From: Nocardioides faecalis
GTDB taxonomy: Bacteria; Actinomycetota; Actinomycetes; Propionibacteriales; Nocardioidaceae
Direction of reading: 5' to 3'
NCBI RefSeq assembly: GCF_018388425.1
Contig: NZ_CP074406.1
Span: 1,550,001-1,614,000 of the forward strand
Length of the DNA stretch: 64,000 bases
The first letter of the stretch is position 1. Each line of letters begins with the position of its first letter. The translations under genes were made by a program, and so were the position numbers. Under the pieces are notes generated by a model. The model saw only the letters and a list, made by a program, of their open reading frames with translations. It searched no databases and was not told where the DNA came from. This document shows positions 23,040 to 32,766 of this stretch, piece after piece.

Positions 23040-23378
23040 CGCGCGGGGCCGGCGGCACCTGCTCCACCTTCCGCGGGTGATCACGCTGGTCGACGGGGTC
23101 GGGGACTTCTTCGCGTGCGCCGACTCGACCAGTACGTCGTACTCCACGTTCTCGCAGGCGGCGGTCCGAGCCGCATCGGCGAGGGTCGCCACCCGCGGCG
23201 ACGGTGGTGAGAAGGAGAAGCTCACCGCCCAGGTGCGCACCCTGACGGGGGAGCGCAGCAACCTCGAGGCCAAGGTCGACGATCTGACCGAGAAGGTCGT
23301 CGCGCCGGAGTCTCCGGCGTGGACGCCGAGTACGACTGGTACCAGGACCGTGACGGGGACGGGATCGTCTGCGAGTAG
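23040..23378 (+). pseudogene. Remnant of a coiled-coil/Excalibur-domain protein
   Basis: One frame encodes a coiled-coil-like segment (KEKLTAQVRTLTGERSNLEA) and then, in another frame, the end of an Excalibur calcium-binding domain, YQDRDGDGIVCE, followed by a stop at 23376-23378. The shift lies near 23310. No start or signal peptide is preserved. It is a decayed secreted-protein gene beside the island border. Confidence 0.5.
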
Positions 23379-23424
23379 ACCGCTCGCTCGGCGGCCTGAA
23401 CTCGCGCCACCTATCCTCGACCGG

Positions 23425-23838
23425 GTGGGAGATGCCGCAGCAGGCCTGGTTCGGACACCCCCGACCCTCGAGGAGTACCTGGTCCTGAGGGCCGCCTCGG
23501 GGCTGACGCCGAAGCTGGCCGTGGAAGGCGAGGGCGCGCTGAGCGGCAGCTGGTGCTGGAGCGTTGTGAAGCACGAGGGACGGGCCGTTGCGATGGGGCG
23601 GGTCATCGGCGACGGCAGCTGGTACTTCCACATCGCCGACATGGCGACGCTGCCAGAGCAGCAAGGACGCGGACTGGGACGACGCGTGCTCGCCGACCTC
23701 TTGGCCCAGATCGCCGAGGCCGCGCCAGCAGAGCCTTACGTGACGCTCATGGCCGACGCGCCGGGCCGCAAGCTCTATGAGTCGATGGGCTTCGTGGAGA
23801 CCGCCCCCAAGTCGGTCGGCATGCGGCTCGCGCACTGA
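23425..23838 (+). CDS. GNAT family N-acetyltransferase
   Basis: This 137-residue protein has the GNAT acetyl-CoA loop in ATLPEQQGRGLGRRVLADLL and the later strand/helix LMADAPGRKLYESMGFVE. It matches the small GNAT group with conserved GDGSWYFHIADMA. The acceptor substrate is unknown. GTG 23425 gives a normal length; the open frame extends much further upstream through remnant DNA with no supporting signal. It stands alone, with no operon partner. Confidence 0.8.
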   Translation: MGDAAAGLVRTPPTLEEYLVLRAASGLTPKLAVEGEGALSGSWCWSVVKHEGRAVAMGRVIGDGSWYFHIADMATLPEQQGRGLGRRVLADLLAQIAEAAPAEPYVTLMADAPGRKLYESMGFVETAPKSVGMRLAH

Positions 23839-23875
23839 TCCTTCAGCGTCGATGTGCCGCACTGAAGTGAATCGC

Positions 23876-23899
23876 TCGCGAGGTGAGACATCGTGCCTC
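23876..23899 (+). repeat. Dispersed 24-nt repeat, copy 2
   Basis: This copy matches 22 of 24 bases of 3029-3052, with differences only at two purine positions. It adjoins the truncated end of the DUF4062 remnant, consistent with a breakpoint at a mobile-element end. Confidence 0.45.
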
Positions 23900-24085
23900 A
23901 GGTGCTCGGATGAGGACGTCGCCCTGGGCGAGGCAGGCCCGGTAGAGCTCGCCGGGTGGCCGCGGGCGGGCCCCGCCTCGAACATGACGGGGGTCAGCCG
24001 CAGCGCCGACAGCGCGCGCGAGACCGCCTACCGCTCCGCGGCCATCTCGCCGAGCGTCGAGCTGACGAAGACGCGCAGGCGCTGA
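23900..24085 (-). pseudogene. DUF4062 N-terminal remnant
   Basis: The minus strand encodes LRVFVSSTLGEMAAER, a stop codon, then AVSRALSALRLTPVMFEAG and, after a frameshift, ELYRACLAQGDVLI. This is the start of a DUF4062 domain, which normally heads large signalling or regulatory proteins. It carries a nonsense codon and a frameshift and ends abruptly next to the dispersed repeat at 23876-23899. Nothing else in the gap 23839-24241 looks coding. Confidence 0.55.
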
Positions 24086-24241
24086 CTCCGCGCTCCGAAG
24101 GCCCCGGGGGTGGCCACCGCACGAAGATGGGCGCAGCATGGATCACGAGGATCTTCCGAACCCTTCGGGAGCCCACAGCCGGAAGCGGGGCCCACCGCTC
24201 CTCGTCCCACCGAGCGGCTGACGACCAGCACAGGAGGACAG

Positions 24242-25297
24242 ATGAAGGCACTGGTGTACCACGGCCCCGGCAAGAAGGCGTGGGAGGACGTCCCCGATGC
24301 CCAGATCCAGCAACCCACCGACATCGTCGTGCGGATCGACACGACGACGATCTGCGGCACCGACCTGCACATCCTCAAGGGAGACGTGCCGGCGGTGACC
24401 GACGGTCGGATCCTCGGCCACGAGGGCGTCGGCACCGTCACCGAAGTGGGCTCCGCGGTCTCGACGGTGGCCGTCGGCGACCGGGTGCTGCTCTCGTGCG
24501 TCAGCGCCTGCGGTGCGTGCTCGTACTGCCATCAGGGCCTGTACGCGCACTGCCTGGCCGACGAGGGCGCGAGCGGTATCGGCTGGATCTTCGGTCACCT
24601 GATCGACGGCACCCAGGCCGAGCTCGTCCGGGTGCCGTTCGCAGACAACTCCGTCTACAAGCTGCCGGAGAGCGTGGGCGACGATTCCGCGATCATGCTG
24701 TCCGACATCCTCCCGACCTCCTTCGAGATCGGCGTCAGGTACGGCCGGGTGAAGCCCGGCGACGTGGTCGCCGTGGTCGGCTCCGGACCGATCGGCCTGG
24801 CCGCGATGATGACCGCCGGCCTCTACGGCGCGGCCCGGATCATCGCCCTCGACCTCGACGCCAACCGGCTTGACCAGGCGCTGCGCTTCGGGGCGACCGA
24901 CGCTGTCAACAGCGGCGACGCGGACTGGCGCGACCAGGTGCTCGCGATGACAGACGGGCTCGGCGTCGACGTGGCGATCGAGGCCGTCGGCATCCCGGCG
25001 ACGTTCGACGCCTGCACCAAGATCGTCCGGCCCGGTGGCTCGATCGCCAACGTGGGCGTGCACGGAGGGCCGGTCGAGCTGCAGCTGCAGGACCTGTGGA
25101 TCATGGACCTCACGATCACGACGGGCCTGGTCAGCACCTCGACCACGCCGATGCTGCTGAAGCTGGTCGCGCAGCACAAGCTGGAGGCCGAGAAGTTCGC
25201 GACCCACCACTTCAAGCTCGACGAGATGATGGACGCCTACGACACCTTCGGGCGCGCCGCGGAGACCAACGCGCTGAAGGTGGTGATCTCCCGATAG
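24242..25297 (+). CDS. Zinc-dependent alcohol dehydrogenase (MDR family)
   Basis: This 351-residue medium-chain dehydrogenase has catalytic zinc ligands Cys38 (ICGTD) and His60/Glu61 (GHEGVG), structural zinc cysteines 90, 93, 96 and 104 (CGACSYCHQGLYAHC), and the cofactor loop GSGPIG. The N-terminal block KALVYHGPGKKAWEDVPDAQI is typical of a common actinobacterial alcohol dehydrogenase of unknown physiological substrate. ATG 24242 has AGGAGG 4 nt upstream. It is monocistronic and probably unrelated to the island, having no regulon box. Confidence 0.9.
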   Translation: MKALVYHGPGKKAWEDVPDAQIQQPTDIVVRIDTTTICGTDLHILKGDVPAVTDGRILGHEGVGTVTEVGSAVSTVAVGDRVLLSCVSACGACSYCHQGLYAHCLADEGASGIGWIFGHLIDGTQAELVRVPFADNSVYKLPESVGDDSAIMLSDILPTSFEIGVRYGRVKPGDVVAVVGSGPIGLAAMMTAGLYGAARIIALDLDANRLDQALRFGATDAVNSGDADWRDQVLAMTDGLGVDVAIEAVGIPATFDACTKIVRPGGSIANVGVHGGPVELQLQDLWIMDLTITTGLVSTSTTPMLLKLVAQHKLEAEKFATHHFKLDEMMDAYDTFGRAAETNALKVVISR

Positions 25298-25443
25298 CGC
25301 CGAGCCCAGCACTGCCGGCCCCGCGTCTCGGACTGAACAGCCGCGGGCGTCCGGACCATGCCCACGTTGGTGGGGAGCTTGCGCTTTCGGGGCCGTGGAC
25401 CGCAGCGCGCTCGTGGGGCCGCGCTGGGGCCGCAGACGAACGG

Positions 25444-25503
25444 AAAACGGCGCCTGACGCTGGAAGACGTTGAAAGACGTTTTCGCAGGTCAGGCGCCGT
25501 TTT
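25444..25503 (-). terminator. Terminator of glnA
   Basis: A 15-bp perfect inverted repeat, AAAACGGCGCCTGAC and complement, spans 30 nt of loop containing two GACGTT direct repeats. On the minus strand it follows the glnA stop and ends in a short T run. Confidence 0.75.
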
Positions 25504-25537
25504 AGGCACCTCGGCGCAGGTCAGCGAGACCCGCGAA

Positions 25538-26959
25538 TCAGATGTCGTAGTAGAGCTCGAACTCGTGCGGGTGCGGCCGCAGCTGCACGGGCGCGATCTC
25601 GTTGGTGCGCTTGTAGTCGACCCAGGTCTCGATGAGGTCCGGGGTGAACACGTCGCCGACGGTGAGGAAGTCGTGGTCGGCCTCGAGGGCGTCGAGCACG
25701 GCACCGAGCGAGGTGGGCACCTGGTCGATCTCGGCCATCTCGTCCGGCGGGAGCTCGTAGATGTCCTTGTCGATCGGGGCCGGGGGCTCGATCTTGTTCT
25801 GGATGCCGTCGATGCCGGCGAGCATCAGCGCCGAGAAGGCGAGGTAGGGGTTCGCCGACGGGTCGGGGAAGCGAGCCTCGACGCGCTTGGCCTTCGGGTT
25901 GGTGCCCGTGATCGGGATCCGGATCGAGGCCGAGCGGTTGCGCGAGGAGTAGACCAGCGAGATCGGGGCCTCGTAGCCGGGCACCAGGCGGTGGAAGGAG
26001 TTCACGGTCGGGTTGGTGAACGCGAGCAGCGCCGGGGCGTGCTTCAGGATGCCGCCGATGTACCAGCGGGCGAGGTCGGACAGGCCGCCGTACCCGGTCT
26101 CGTCGTAGAAGAGCGGCGAGCCGTCCTTCCACAGCGAGGAGTGGATGTGCATGCCGGAGCCGTTGTCACCGAAGATCGGCTTCGGCATGAAGGTGACCGA
26201 CTTGCCCTGCTCCCAGGCGGTGTTCTTGATGACGTACTTGAACTTCATGACGTCGTCGGCAGCCTTGAGCAGGGTGTCGAAGCGGTAGTTGATCTCCGCC
26301 TGACCCGCGGTGCCGACCTCGTGGTGGGCGCGCTCGACCTGCAGGCCGACGTTCTCGAGGTTCTTGACCATGTCGGCACGCAGGTCCGAGTAGTGGTCGT
26401 AGGGCTCGACGGGGAAGTAGCCGCCCTTGAGGCGGGTCTTGTAGCCGAGGTTGTCCTCGCCCTCCTTGCCCGAGTTCCACCAGCCCTCGACGGAGTCGAT
26501 GTGGTAGTAGCCCTCGTTCACGCCGGTGGAGTACCGGACGTTGTCGAAGATGTAGAACTCGGCCTCGGGGGCGAAGAACGCGGTGTCCGCGATGCCGGTG
26601 CTGGACAGGTAGGCCAGCGCCTTCTTGGCGATGTTGCGCGGGTCGCGGGAGTACGCCTCGCCCGTGATCGGGTCGTGGATGAAGAAGTTGACGTTGAGGG
26701 TCTTCGCCTTGCGGAACGGGTCGAGGTACGCCGTCGTCGGGTCCGGGTAGAGCTGCATGTCGGACTCGTTGATGGCCTGGAAGCCTCGGATCGAGGAGCC
26801 GTCGAAGCCCAGCCCGTCGTCGAAGACCGTCTGGTCGAACGACGATGCGGGCACGGTGAAGTGCTGCATGATGCCGGGCAGGTCGCAGAAGCGGACGTCG
26901 ATCATCTCGACGCCCTCGTCCTTGATGAACTTGAGCAGCTCTTCGCTGTTGTTGAACAT
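25538..26959 (-). CDS. glnA: Glutamine synthetase type I
   Basis: This 473-residue enzyme makes glutamine from glutamate, ammonia and ATP. Family marks are [11 protein letters not shown], the metal-binding [12 protein letters not shown], the ATP-site block [25 protein letters not shown] and [15 protein letters not shown]. The adenylylation-site segment [13 protein letters not shown] keeps its Tyr (near residue 400), so it belongs to the GSI-beta group regulated by GlnE. ATG 26959 has AGGAGG upstream. Two tandem GlnR-type boxes lie upstream of the gene, and a terminator follows. Confidence 0.97.
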   Translation of the reverse strand: MFNNSEELLKFIKDEGVEMIDVRFCDLPGIMQHFTVPASSFDQTVFDDGLGFDGSSIRGFQAINESDMQLYPDPTTAYLDPFRKAKTLNVNFFIHDPITGEAYSRDPRNIAKKALAYLSSTGIADTAFFAPEAEFYIFDNVRYSTGVNEGYYHIDSVEGWWNSGKEGEDNLGYKTRLKGGYFPVEPYDHYSDLRADMVKNLENVGLQVERAHHEVGTAGQAEINYRFDTLLKAADDVMKFKYVIKNTAWEQGKSVTFMPKPIFGDNGSGMHIHSSLWKDGSPLFYDETGYGGLSDLARWYIGGILKHAPALLAFTNPTVNSFHRLVPGYEAPISLVYSSRNRSASIRIPITGTNPKAKRVEARFPDPSANPYLAFSALMLAGIDGIQNKIEPPAPIDKDIYELPPDEMAEIDQVPTSLGAVLDALEADHDFLTVGDVFTPDLIETWVDYKRTNEIAPVQLRPHPHEFELYYDI

Positions 26960-27071
26960 GCGTTCCTCCTTGGCTGACCTCGGGAAGACAGCCATCGGTC
27001 AGGCGGTGTCGGTCCGGGTACACGTCGCAGCGGTGCGGCGTTGGTCCTGCGAGCAACCTATCGAACAGGGG

Positions 27072-27109
27072 GTTTCCCGACCGTCACCGGACTGTTTCGG
27101 TGAGGTAAC
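27072..27109 (-). promoter_or_regulatory. Tandem GlnR-type boxes of glnA
   Basis: On the minus strand the pattern is GTTAC-n6-GAAAC-n6-GTGAC-n6-GAAAC with every gap exactly 6 nt. This is the paired a/b site layout described for actinobacterial GlnR at glnA promoters. It lies about 110 bp before the glnA start. Confidence 0.75.
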
Positions 27110-27124
27110 AGGTTTCTGAATTGC

Positions 27125-27160
27125 GACTGGCCGACCGCCCTGCAGGACGGCCGGCCAGTC
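27125..27160 (-). terminator. Terminator of the type III glutamine synthetase gene
   Basis: A near-perfect inverted repeat (GACTGGCCG to CGGCCAGTC at the ends, two internal mismatches) lies just downstream of the stop at 27189 on the minus strand. Confidence 0.6.
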
Positions 27161-27188
27161 GAACGGAGCTCACCCGAGCCCGAGGCGC

Positions 27189-29366
27189 TCAGCGGATGAA
27201 GAGCATCTCCTGGTAGGTCGGCAGCGACCACAGGTCGTCCGCCACCACGGCCTCGAGCGCGTCCGCGGCCTCGCGGACCGCGAGCATCGCCGGCAGCACG
27301 GCGTCGCGGTAGTACGCCGCCTCCGCGAGACCCTCGTGCTCGTGCGCGCCGTCCTTGGCGGCGACCAGGTCGGAGATGCCGTTGCGCAGCGCGCCGATGA
27401 GCGCGCTCACCTCGTCCAGGTCGGTGGTGTCCGGCTCGAGGCCGGCGTCCTTGAGCGTCACGACGTTCTGGGCCAGCTCGGTCTGGTAGCGCACCGAGGC
27501 CGGGAGGATCGTCGTACGGGCGATCTCCTCGGTCAGGTTGGCCTCGACGTTGATGGTCATCACGTACTGCTCGACGCCGATCTCGAAGCGGGAGTCGAGC
27601 TCGGCCTCGCTGAACACGCCGTACGTCGAGAACAGCTTCTTCGACTCAGGCGAGATGTGCTCGGGCAGCGCGTCGACGGTGGTGCGCAGGTTCTTCAGGC
27701 CGCGCTTCTCGGCCTCGGCGTGCCACTCCTCGGAGTAGCCGTTGCCGTTGAACACGACCGAACCGTGCTGCGCCATGACCGTGGCCAGCACCGACTGCAC
27801 CGCCTCGTTGAAGGTTGCGCCACCGGCGACGGCGCTCTCGAGCTCGGTGGCCAGGTAGTCCAGTGCCTCGGCCATGATCGTGTTGATCACGACCATGGGG
27901 GCGGCCACGGTCTGGTTCGACCCCGCCGCGCGGAACTCGAACCGGTTGCCGGTGAAGGCCATCGGCGAGGTCCGGTTGCGGTCGCCGGCGTCCTTGGTCA
28001 GGTCGGGCAGCGTGTCGACACCCACGGACAGGACGCCCTTCTGCTTCGACGACGTCGCCCCACCGGCCGCGATCTGCTCGAACACGTCTTGCAGCTGGTC
28101 GCCGAGGAAGATCGAGATGATCGCCGGCGGCGCCTCGTTGGCGCCCAGGCGGTGGTCGTTGCCGGCGGAGGCGATCGACAGGCGCAGCAGGCCGCCGTAC
28201 AGGTGCACCGCACGGATGACCGCGGCGCAGAACACCAGGAACTGCGCGTTGTCGTGCGGGTTGTCGCCGGGGTTGAGGAAGTTGCCCTGGTTGCCGTTGC
28301 CGAACGAGAAGTTCACGTGCTTGCCGGAGCCGTTGACGCCGGCGAACGGCTTCTCGTGGAACAGGCACTCGAAGCCGTGCGCCTTGGCGATCGACTTGAA
28401 CGTCGACATGATCAGCTGCTGGTGGTCCGAGGCCAGGTTCGCCCGCTCGAAGACCGGGGCGATCTCGAACTGGCCGGGGGCGACCTCGTTGTGGCGGGTC
28501 TTGGCCGGCACGCCCAGCTTGAACAGCGCCCGCTCGGTGTCGTGCATGAAGCCGAGCACCCGCTCGGGGATGGCGCCGAAGTAGTGGTCGTCGAACTCCT
28601 GGCCCTTGGGCGGCTTGGCGCCGAACAGGGTGCGTCCGGCGTTGAGCAGGTCGGGGCGGGAGTTCACGAACGCGGTGTCGACCAGGAAGTACTCCTGCTC
28701 GGGGCCGCAGTAGGAGACCACGTTGTCGATGTCGCTGTGGCCGAAGAGCGCGAGCACCCGCTTGGCCTGCTCCGACATCGCGTGCTGCGAGCGCAGCAGC
28801 GGGGTCTTGTGGTCCAGCGCCTCGCCGGTCATCGAGACGAAGATCGTCGGGATGCACAGCGTGTTGCCGTTGGGGTTCTCGAGGATGTACGCCGGCGACT
28901 GCACGTCCCAGCCGGTGTAGCCGCGCGCCTCGAACGTGGCGCGGATGCCGCCGTTGGGGAAGGAGGAGGCGTCGGGCTCGCCCTGCACGAGGGTCTTGCC
29001 GGAGAACTCCCACACCGCGGTGCCGTCGCCGACCGGCTCCATGAAGGAGTCGTGCTTCTCGGCGGTCAGGCCCGTCAGCGGGTAGAAGACGTGGGCGTAG
29101 TGCGTCACGCCCTTCTCCATCGCCCAGTCCTTCATCGCCGAGGCGACGATGTCGGCGACGGCGGGGTCGAGCTTCTCGCCCTTCTGGATCGTGGCGGCCA
29201 CCGACTTGAACACCGACTTGGGCAACCGCTGCTTCATCACCGAGAGGCTGAAGACGTTGTCGCCGAAGGTGGCGCCCGTTTTCGCATCGACGTCGAAGAA
29301 GGCGTCGGGGGTCTCGTGGTTCTCGATGGCGCGGATCGCGCCGAGACGCGTCGGGTTGGCAGTCAT
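27189..29366 (-). CDS. glnN: Glutamine synthetase type III
   Basis: This 725-residue protein matches the length of GSIII, about 250 residues longer than GSI. Characteristic blocks are [70 protein letters not shown] and [11 protein letters not shown]. It provides a second ammonia-assimilating enzyme beside GlnA, not controlled by adenylylation. ATG 29366 (MTANPTRLG) is chosen because the domain begins there and AGGAG lies upstream; the frame stays open 47 codons further without support. A GlnR-type box lies about 95 bp upstream. Confidence 0.95.
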   Translation of the reverse strand: MTANPTRLGAIRAIENHETPDAFFDVDAKTGATFGDNVFSLSVMKQRLPKSVFKSVAATIQKGEKLDPAVADIVASAMKDWAMEKGVTHYAHVFYPLTGLTAEKHDSFMEPVGDGTAVWEFSGKTLVQGEPDASSFPNGGIRATFEARGYTGWDVQSPAYILENPNGNTLCIPTIFVSMTGEALDHKTPLLRSQHAMSEQAKRVLALFGHSDIDNVVSYCGPEQEYFLVDTAFVNSRPDLLNAGRTLFGAKPPKGQEFDDHYFGAIPERVLGFMHDTERALFKLGVPAKTRHNEVAPGQFEIAPVFERANLASDHQQLIMSTFKSIAKAHGFECLFHEKPFAGVNGSGKHVNFSFGNGNQGNFLNPGDNPHDNAQFLVFCAAVIRAVHLYGGLLRLSIASAGNDHRLGANEAPPAIISIFLGDQLQDVFEQIAAGGATSSKQKGVLSVGVDTLPDLTKDAGDRNRTSPMAFTGNRFEFRAAGSNQTVAAPMVVINTIMAEALDYLATELESAVAGGATFNEAVQSVLATVMAQHGSVVFNGNGYSEEWHAEAEKRGLKNLRTTVDALPEHISPESKKLFSTYGVFSEAELDSRFEIGVEQYVMTINVEANLTEEIARTTILPASVRYQTELAQNVVTLKDAGLEPDTTDLDEVSALIGALRNGISDLVAAKDGAHEHEGLAEAAYYRDAVLPAMLAVREAADALEAVVADDLWSLPTYQEMLFIR

Positions 29367-29458
29367 GGGAGGGCACTCCTGGAGAAGGGGGACGGCAGCC
29401 GCCCGAGCGACTCTGCGGGAAACCCTAAGCACGCCACGTTTCGGGAGACCGCTCTCAT

Positions 29459-29474
29459 GTTTCGGGGGTGTAAC
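29459..29474 (-). promoter_or_regulatory. GlnR-type box of the type III synthetase gene
   Basis: On the minus strand GTTAC-ACCCCC-GAAAC fits the GlnR half-site pair with a 6-nt gap. Further GAAAC-like words upstream are less well spaced. It overlaps the divergent promoter of the RDD gene. Confidence 0.55.
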
Positions 29475-29520
29475 AGGTTCCCGAAGTGGTGGTCCCGGCT
29501 GCGACAACTAGCCTTGTCCG

Positions 29521-29916
29521 GTGATCGAGAACGCTCCGTGGGGTCGCCGGATCCTCGCCCTGATCGTCGACTGGCTGCTGTGCACCGTGGCGGTGATCGC
29601 CGTCTACGGCATCGACGACTACAGCAAGCCGGGCTCGGCCGCCTCGTTCGTGGTCCTCGGCCTGTACGTCGTGGAGTCCACCCTGCTGACCTGGCTGGCC
29701 GGCGGCTCCATCGGCAAGCTCCTGACCGGCCTGTGCGTCGTACCGGCGCGGGGGCCGCTGCGCCGGCTCAACCCGTTCAAGGTGCTGCTGCGTCAGGTGA
29801 TGGTGGTCCTCGTGATCCCGCCGCTGGTGTTCCGCCCCGACGGCCGCGGCCTGCACGACGAGGTCGCCGGCACCTCGACGATCACCTTCACCAAGCTGCG
29901 CGAGCTGACCAAGTAG
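29521..29916 (+). CDS. RDD family membrane protein
   Basis: This 131-residue protein has the RDD signature: an Arg near the start (WGRRILALIVDWLL), three hydrophobic segments, GGSIGKLLTGLCVV and the Asp-containing C-terminus FRPDGRGLHDEVAGT. Function is unknown; RDD proteins may move ions or small molecules. GTG 29521 follows TAGCCT by 6 bp with no ribosome site, pointing to a leaderless mRNA. It is divergent from the type III glutamine synthetase gene. Confidence 0.85.
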   Translation: MIENAPWGRRILALIVDWLLCTVAVIAVYGIDDYSKPGSAASFVVLGLYVVESTLLTWLAGGSIGKLLTGLCVVPARGPLRRLNPFKVLLRQVMVVLVIPPLVFRPDGRGLHDEVAGTSTITFTKLRELTK

Positions 29917-29936
29917 TTTCCGGCCCCCTGAAAACG

Positions 29937-30002
29937 CTCCGCGCCCCAAGCAGATTCGTCGGTTTCTGGCAGGAAAGCGACAAATCCGCTTGGGGCGCGG
30001 AG
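29937..30002. terminator. Bidirectional terminator
   Basis: Perfect 15-bp arms CTCCGCGCCCCAAGC and complement, extended by further pairing (GATT/AATC), enclose a loop with an inner TTTC/GAAA hairpin. It separates the convergent RDD and DUF4191 genes. Confidence 0.8.
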
Positions 30003-30011
30003 GTCAGAGGA

Positions 30012-30725
30012 TCAGCGGCCGCGGAGGTTGCCGCGCTGGCCCTTCATCGACGTGGGGACCGGGCCGCGGGGGATCGGGACCTTGGGCCGCTGGGCGTCCA
30101 GGGCGCGCAGCCGCTGGCGCAGCTCGGTGACGTCGGCGGGCTTGATCTGCTTGCCCAGCTTGCGCACGTGCTTGACGAGCTTGGGCAGCGGGACCTGGCC
30201 CTCCTCGCGGCCCACGATGACCTCGTGCACGGGGTAGTCGCCCACCACGCGCTCGTGCTTGCGGCGCTCACTGGCCAGCAGCGGCCGCACCCGGCTGGGG
30301 TTGCCCTCGCCGATCAGGACGACGCCCGGAGGGCCGATCACGCGGTGCACCATGTCCTGCTGCTTGGTGAACCCGACGACCTCCTCCACGATCCAGCCGC
30401 GGCGCAGCATCGACAGCGCCCGGGCGGCGGCGCCGAGCTGGCCCTCGAGCTGGTTGAACGCGGCACGCTGGGCACGGCGACCGAAGACGATCATCATCGC
30501 CAGCAGGCCGATCAGGATGGTGCCGATGATGGTCAGCACCAGCTTGATGGTGCCCTCGCCGGGCAGGACCCAGTGGAACAGCGCGAAGCCGGCGAAGCCG
30601 GCCACGGCGAACGAGCCGAGCATCCACCACAGGATCGCCGGGTCCGCCTTGCGGGACATCTTGTAGGTCTCGATGACCTGCCGACGTCGGCTCATCTTGG
30701 AGGGGTCGAGGGGAGTGTTCGACAT
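30012..30725 (-). CDS. DUF4191 membrane protein
   Basis: This 237-residue protein has a short basic N-terminus, two transmembrane helices at about 33-80, then a cytosolic domain with RRGWIVEEVVGFTKQQD, GPPGVVLIGEG and a basic Pro/Arg-rich tail. DUF4191 proteins are conserved in actinobacteria next to lipA, as here, but have no known function. ATG 30725 is chosen because the protein family starts at this point (MSNTPLDP). The 17 bp to the lipA stop suggest cotranscription. Confidence 0.85.
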   Translation of the reverse strand: MSNTPLDPSKMSRRRQVIETYKMSRKADPAILWWMLGSFAVAGFAGFALFHWVLPGEGTIKLVLTIIGTILIGLLAMMIVFGRRAQRAAFNQLEGQLGAAARALSMLRRGWIVEEVVGFTKQQDMVHRVIGPPGVVLIGEGNPSRVRPLLASERRKHERVVGDYPVHEVIVGREEGQVPLPKLVKHVRKLGKQIKPADVTELRQRLRALDAQRPKVPIPRGPVPTSMKGQRGNLRGR

Positions 30726-30742
30726 GGGGTGCTGCTGTCTCC

Positions 30743-31684
30743 TCAGGCAGTGGCTTCGACCGCGCCGCGCGCGGACATCGCCTGACCGTACAACCGACCG
30801 GCGCGGTACGACGAACGGACCAGGGGTCCGGACAGCACACCTGCGAACCCGATCTCCTCCGCCTCGGCGGCCAGCTCGACGAACTCCTCGGGCTTGACCC
30901 ACCGCTCGACGGGGTGGTGACGCGGCGAGGGCCGCAGGTACTGGGTGATGGTGACCAGCTCACAGCCGGCCTCGTGCAGGTCGCGCAGCGCCTGCGAGAC
31001 CTCCTCGCGGGTCTCGCCCATGCCGAGGATGAGGTTCGACTTGGTGACCAGGCCGAACGCGCGGGCCTGGGTCAGCACGTCGAGGGAGCGCTCGTAGCGG
31101 AACGCCGGCCGGATACGCTTGAAGATCCGCGGCACCGTCTCCACGTTGTGCGCCAGCACCTCGGGGCGCGACTCGAAGACCTCGGCGAGCAGCTCGGGGC
31201 GGCCGTTGAAGTCCGGGATCAGGTTCTCCACCCCGGTGTCGGGGTTGAGCTCGTGGATCTTGCGCACGGTCTCGGCGTAGAGCCACGCCCCGCCGTCGGG
31301 CAGGTCGTCGCGTGCGACGCCGGTGATGGTGGCGTAGCGCAGGCCCATCGTCTGCACCGACTCGGCCACGCGGCGCGGCTCGTCACGGTCCAGGGGCGCC
31401 GGCTTGCCGGTGTCGATCTGGCAGAAGTCGCAGCGTCGGGTGCACTGCTCCCCGCCGATGAGGAAGGTGGCCTCGCGGTCCTCCCAGCACTCGAAGATGT
31501 TGGGGCAGCCCGCCTCCTGGCAGACCGTGTGCAGGCCCTCGGACTTCACCAGCTTCTGCAGCGCGGTGTACTCCGGGCCCATCTTCGCGCGGGTCTTGAT
31601 CCACGACGGTTTGCGCTCGATCGGCGTCTCCGCGTTGCGTACTTCGAGTCGCAGGAGCTTCCGGCCGTCGGGTGCAGCAGTCAC
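30743..31684 (-). CDS. lipA: Lipoyl synthase
   Basis: This 313-residue radical-SAM enzyme inserts two sulfurs into octanoyl groups on lipoyl domains. The auxiliary cluster cysteines are Cys55, Cys60 and Cys66 ([12 protein letters not shown]). The radical-SAM cluster is Cys81, Cys85 and Cys88 (CTRRCDFC). The C-terminal RSSY motif is present. The start is GTG 31684. LipA, LipB and the lipoyl-bearing SucB/E2 all lie within 9 kb, although an ABC exporter separates lipA from lipB. Confidence 0.97.
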   Translation of the reverse strand: MTAAPDGRKLLRLEVRNAETPIERKPSWIKTRAKMGPEYTALQKLVKSEGLHTVCQEAGCPNIFECWEDREATFLIGGEQCTRRCDFCQIDTGKPAPLDRDEPRRVAESVQTMGLRYATITGVARDDLPDGGAWLYAETVRKIHELNPDTGVENLIPDFNGRPELLAEVFESRPEVLAHNVETVPRIFKRIRPAFRYERSLDVLTQARAFGLVTKSNLILGMGETREEVSQALRDLHEAGCELVTITQYLRPSPRHHPVERWVKPEEFVELAAEAEEIGFAGVLSGPLVRSSYRAGRLYGQAMSARGAVEATA

Positions 31685-31758
31685 TGCGCCAGCCTACTCC
31701 GCAGCCCTGGCGCCGACGGCATCGCAGCGTGCGCTCGGACGCCGTCTCGGCCGGCCGC

Positions 31759-32766
31759 TCAGGGCACGTCGCGGCGGCGGAACGAAAGCGCCGAGACTGC
31801 ACAGCCGGCGACCAGGATGCTGCCCAGGTAGCCGGTGCCCTGAGCGGCGCTGATCCGCTCGGGCTCGGTGCACCAGGCGCCCACGCCCATCTCGGCCACC
31901 TGGGCCGGGGAGCAGGCGACCTGCTTGTCGTAGGCGAGCCCGTCGCTGATCACGGCGGAGGCGTTGAGCGCGGGGTTCCAGCGGCCCTCGAAACCCAGCA
32001 CGCCGAGCAGGAGCCCGCCCGCCAGCGCGACGCCGAAGAGGATGCCGAGGGTGGCCACGGTGCTGCGGAACAGCATGGTCAGCGCGAACCCGGCCAGCGC
32101 CGCCGCGCCCAGCACGCCGGTGGCGCGCCAGCCCATCTGCAGGCAGTCGAGCAGCAGCGCCCCGCCCGAGGGCAGGTCGCGGGAGCCGGCCACGGCGTCC
32201 AGTGCCAGCCAGTACGACGTCAGCGTGACGGCGCCGACCAGCAGCGCCACCCCGGTGACCACCACCGCCTTGGCGCCCCACAGCCGCAGGCGTCGCGGCT
32301 CGAAGAGCAGCTGGTTGCTGACCGAGCCGCTGGCCCAGTCGTGACCCGTGAACGTGGTGCCCAGCACCATCATCGCGATGGCCAGGATCAGGGTGAGGGC
32401 CACGGCGCTGCCCTGGTCGCGCTCGTCGGAGAGGTCGAGGGTGTTGCTCCACAGGTACCAGTCGAGACGGGGCTGGGTGTTCTCCTCACACGCCTGCGCC
32501 ACCTCCGCCTCGCTCAGCCCGGAGCCCAGGCCCCAGTCCTCGGGCGAGGCGACACAGATCGCCAGCTCCTCGGCGTAGGAGCCGTCGGCGAGGTCGCGCT
32601 CCACCTGCTCCTGCGCCATGGCGACCTCGCTCGCCGACGGCGGGCGTGTGTCGAGGACGGTCGCCACCCCGACCAGCACCGGTACGACGACACTGACCGT
32701 GAGCAGCACGAGCACCGCCCGGCGGTGCAGCAGGCGGCGCAGCTCGACCCGCATCAGCCGCGTCAT
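31759..32766 (-). CDS. ABC-2 type permease
   Basis: This 335-residue membrane protein has an N-terminal helix after a basic start (MTRLMRVELRRLLHRR), a large extracytoplasmic loop with two conserved-looking cysteines, then five further helices including TGHDWASGSVSNQLLFEPRR, which resembles the ABC-2 coupling region. Its ATG overlaps the stop of the ATPase gene by 4 bp, so they form one exporter. The substrate is unknown. Confidence 0.85.
   Translation of the reverse strand: MTRLMRVELRRLLHRRAVLVLLTVSVVVPVLVGVATVLDTRPPSASEVAMAQEQVERDLADGSYAEELAICVASPEDWGLGSGLSEAEVAQACEENTQPRLDWYLWSNTLDLSDERDQGSAVALTLILAIAMMVLGTTFTGHDWASGSVSNQLLFEPRRLRLWGAKAVVVTGVALLVGAVTLTSYWLALDAVAGSRDLPSGGALLLDCLQMGWRATGVLGAAALAGFALTMLFRSTVATLGILFGVALAGGLLLGVLGFEGRWNPALNASAVISDGLAYDKQVACSPAQVAEMGVGAWCTEPERISAAQGTGYLGSILVAGCAVSALSFRRRDVP

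Noticed and set aside
22942-23424. Long N-terminal extension of the GNAT protein
   Set aside because: The upstream part contains regulon box 5 and an Excalibur remnant in another frame; the GNAT domain begins after GTG 23425.
27336-30785. Plus-strand open frame of over 1,100 codons opposite the type III glutamine synthetase gene
   Set aside because: It is a GC-driven shadow of a clear GSIII gene and spans real intergenic terminators.
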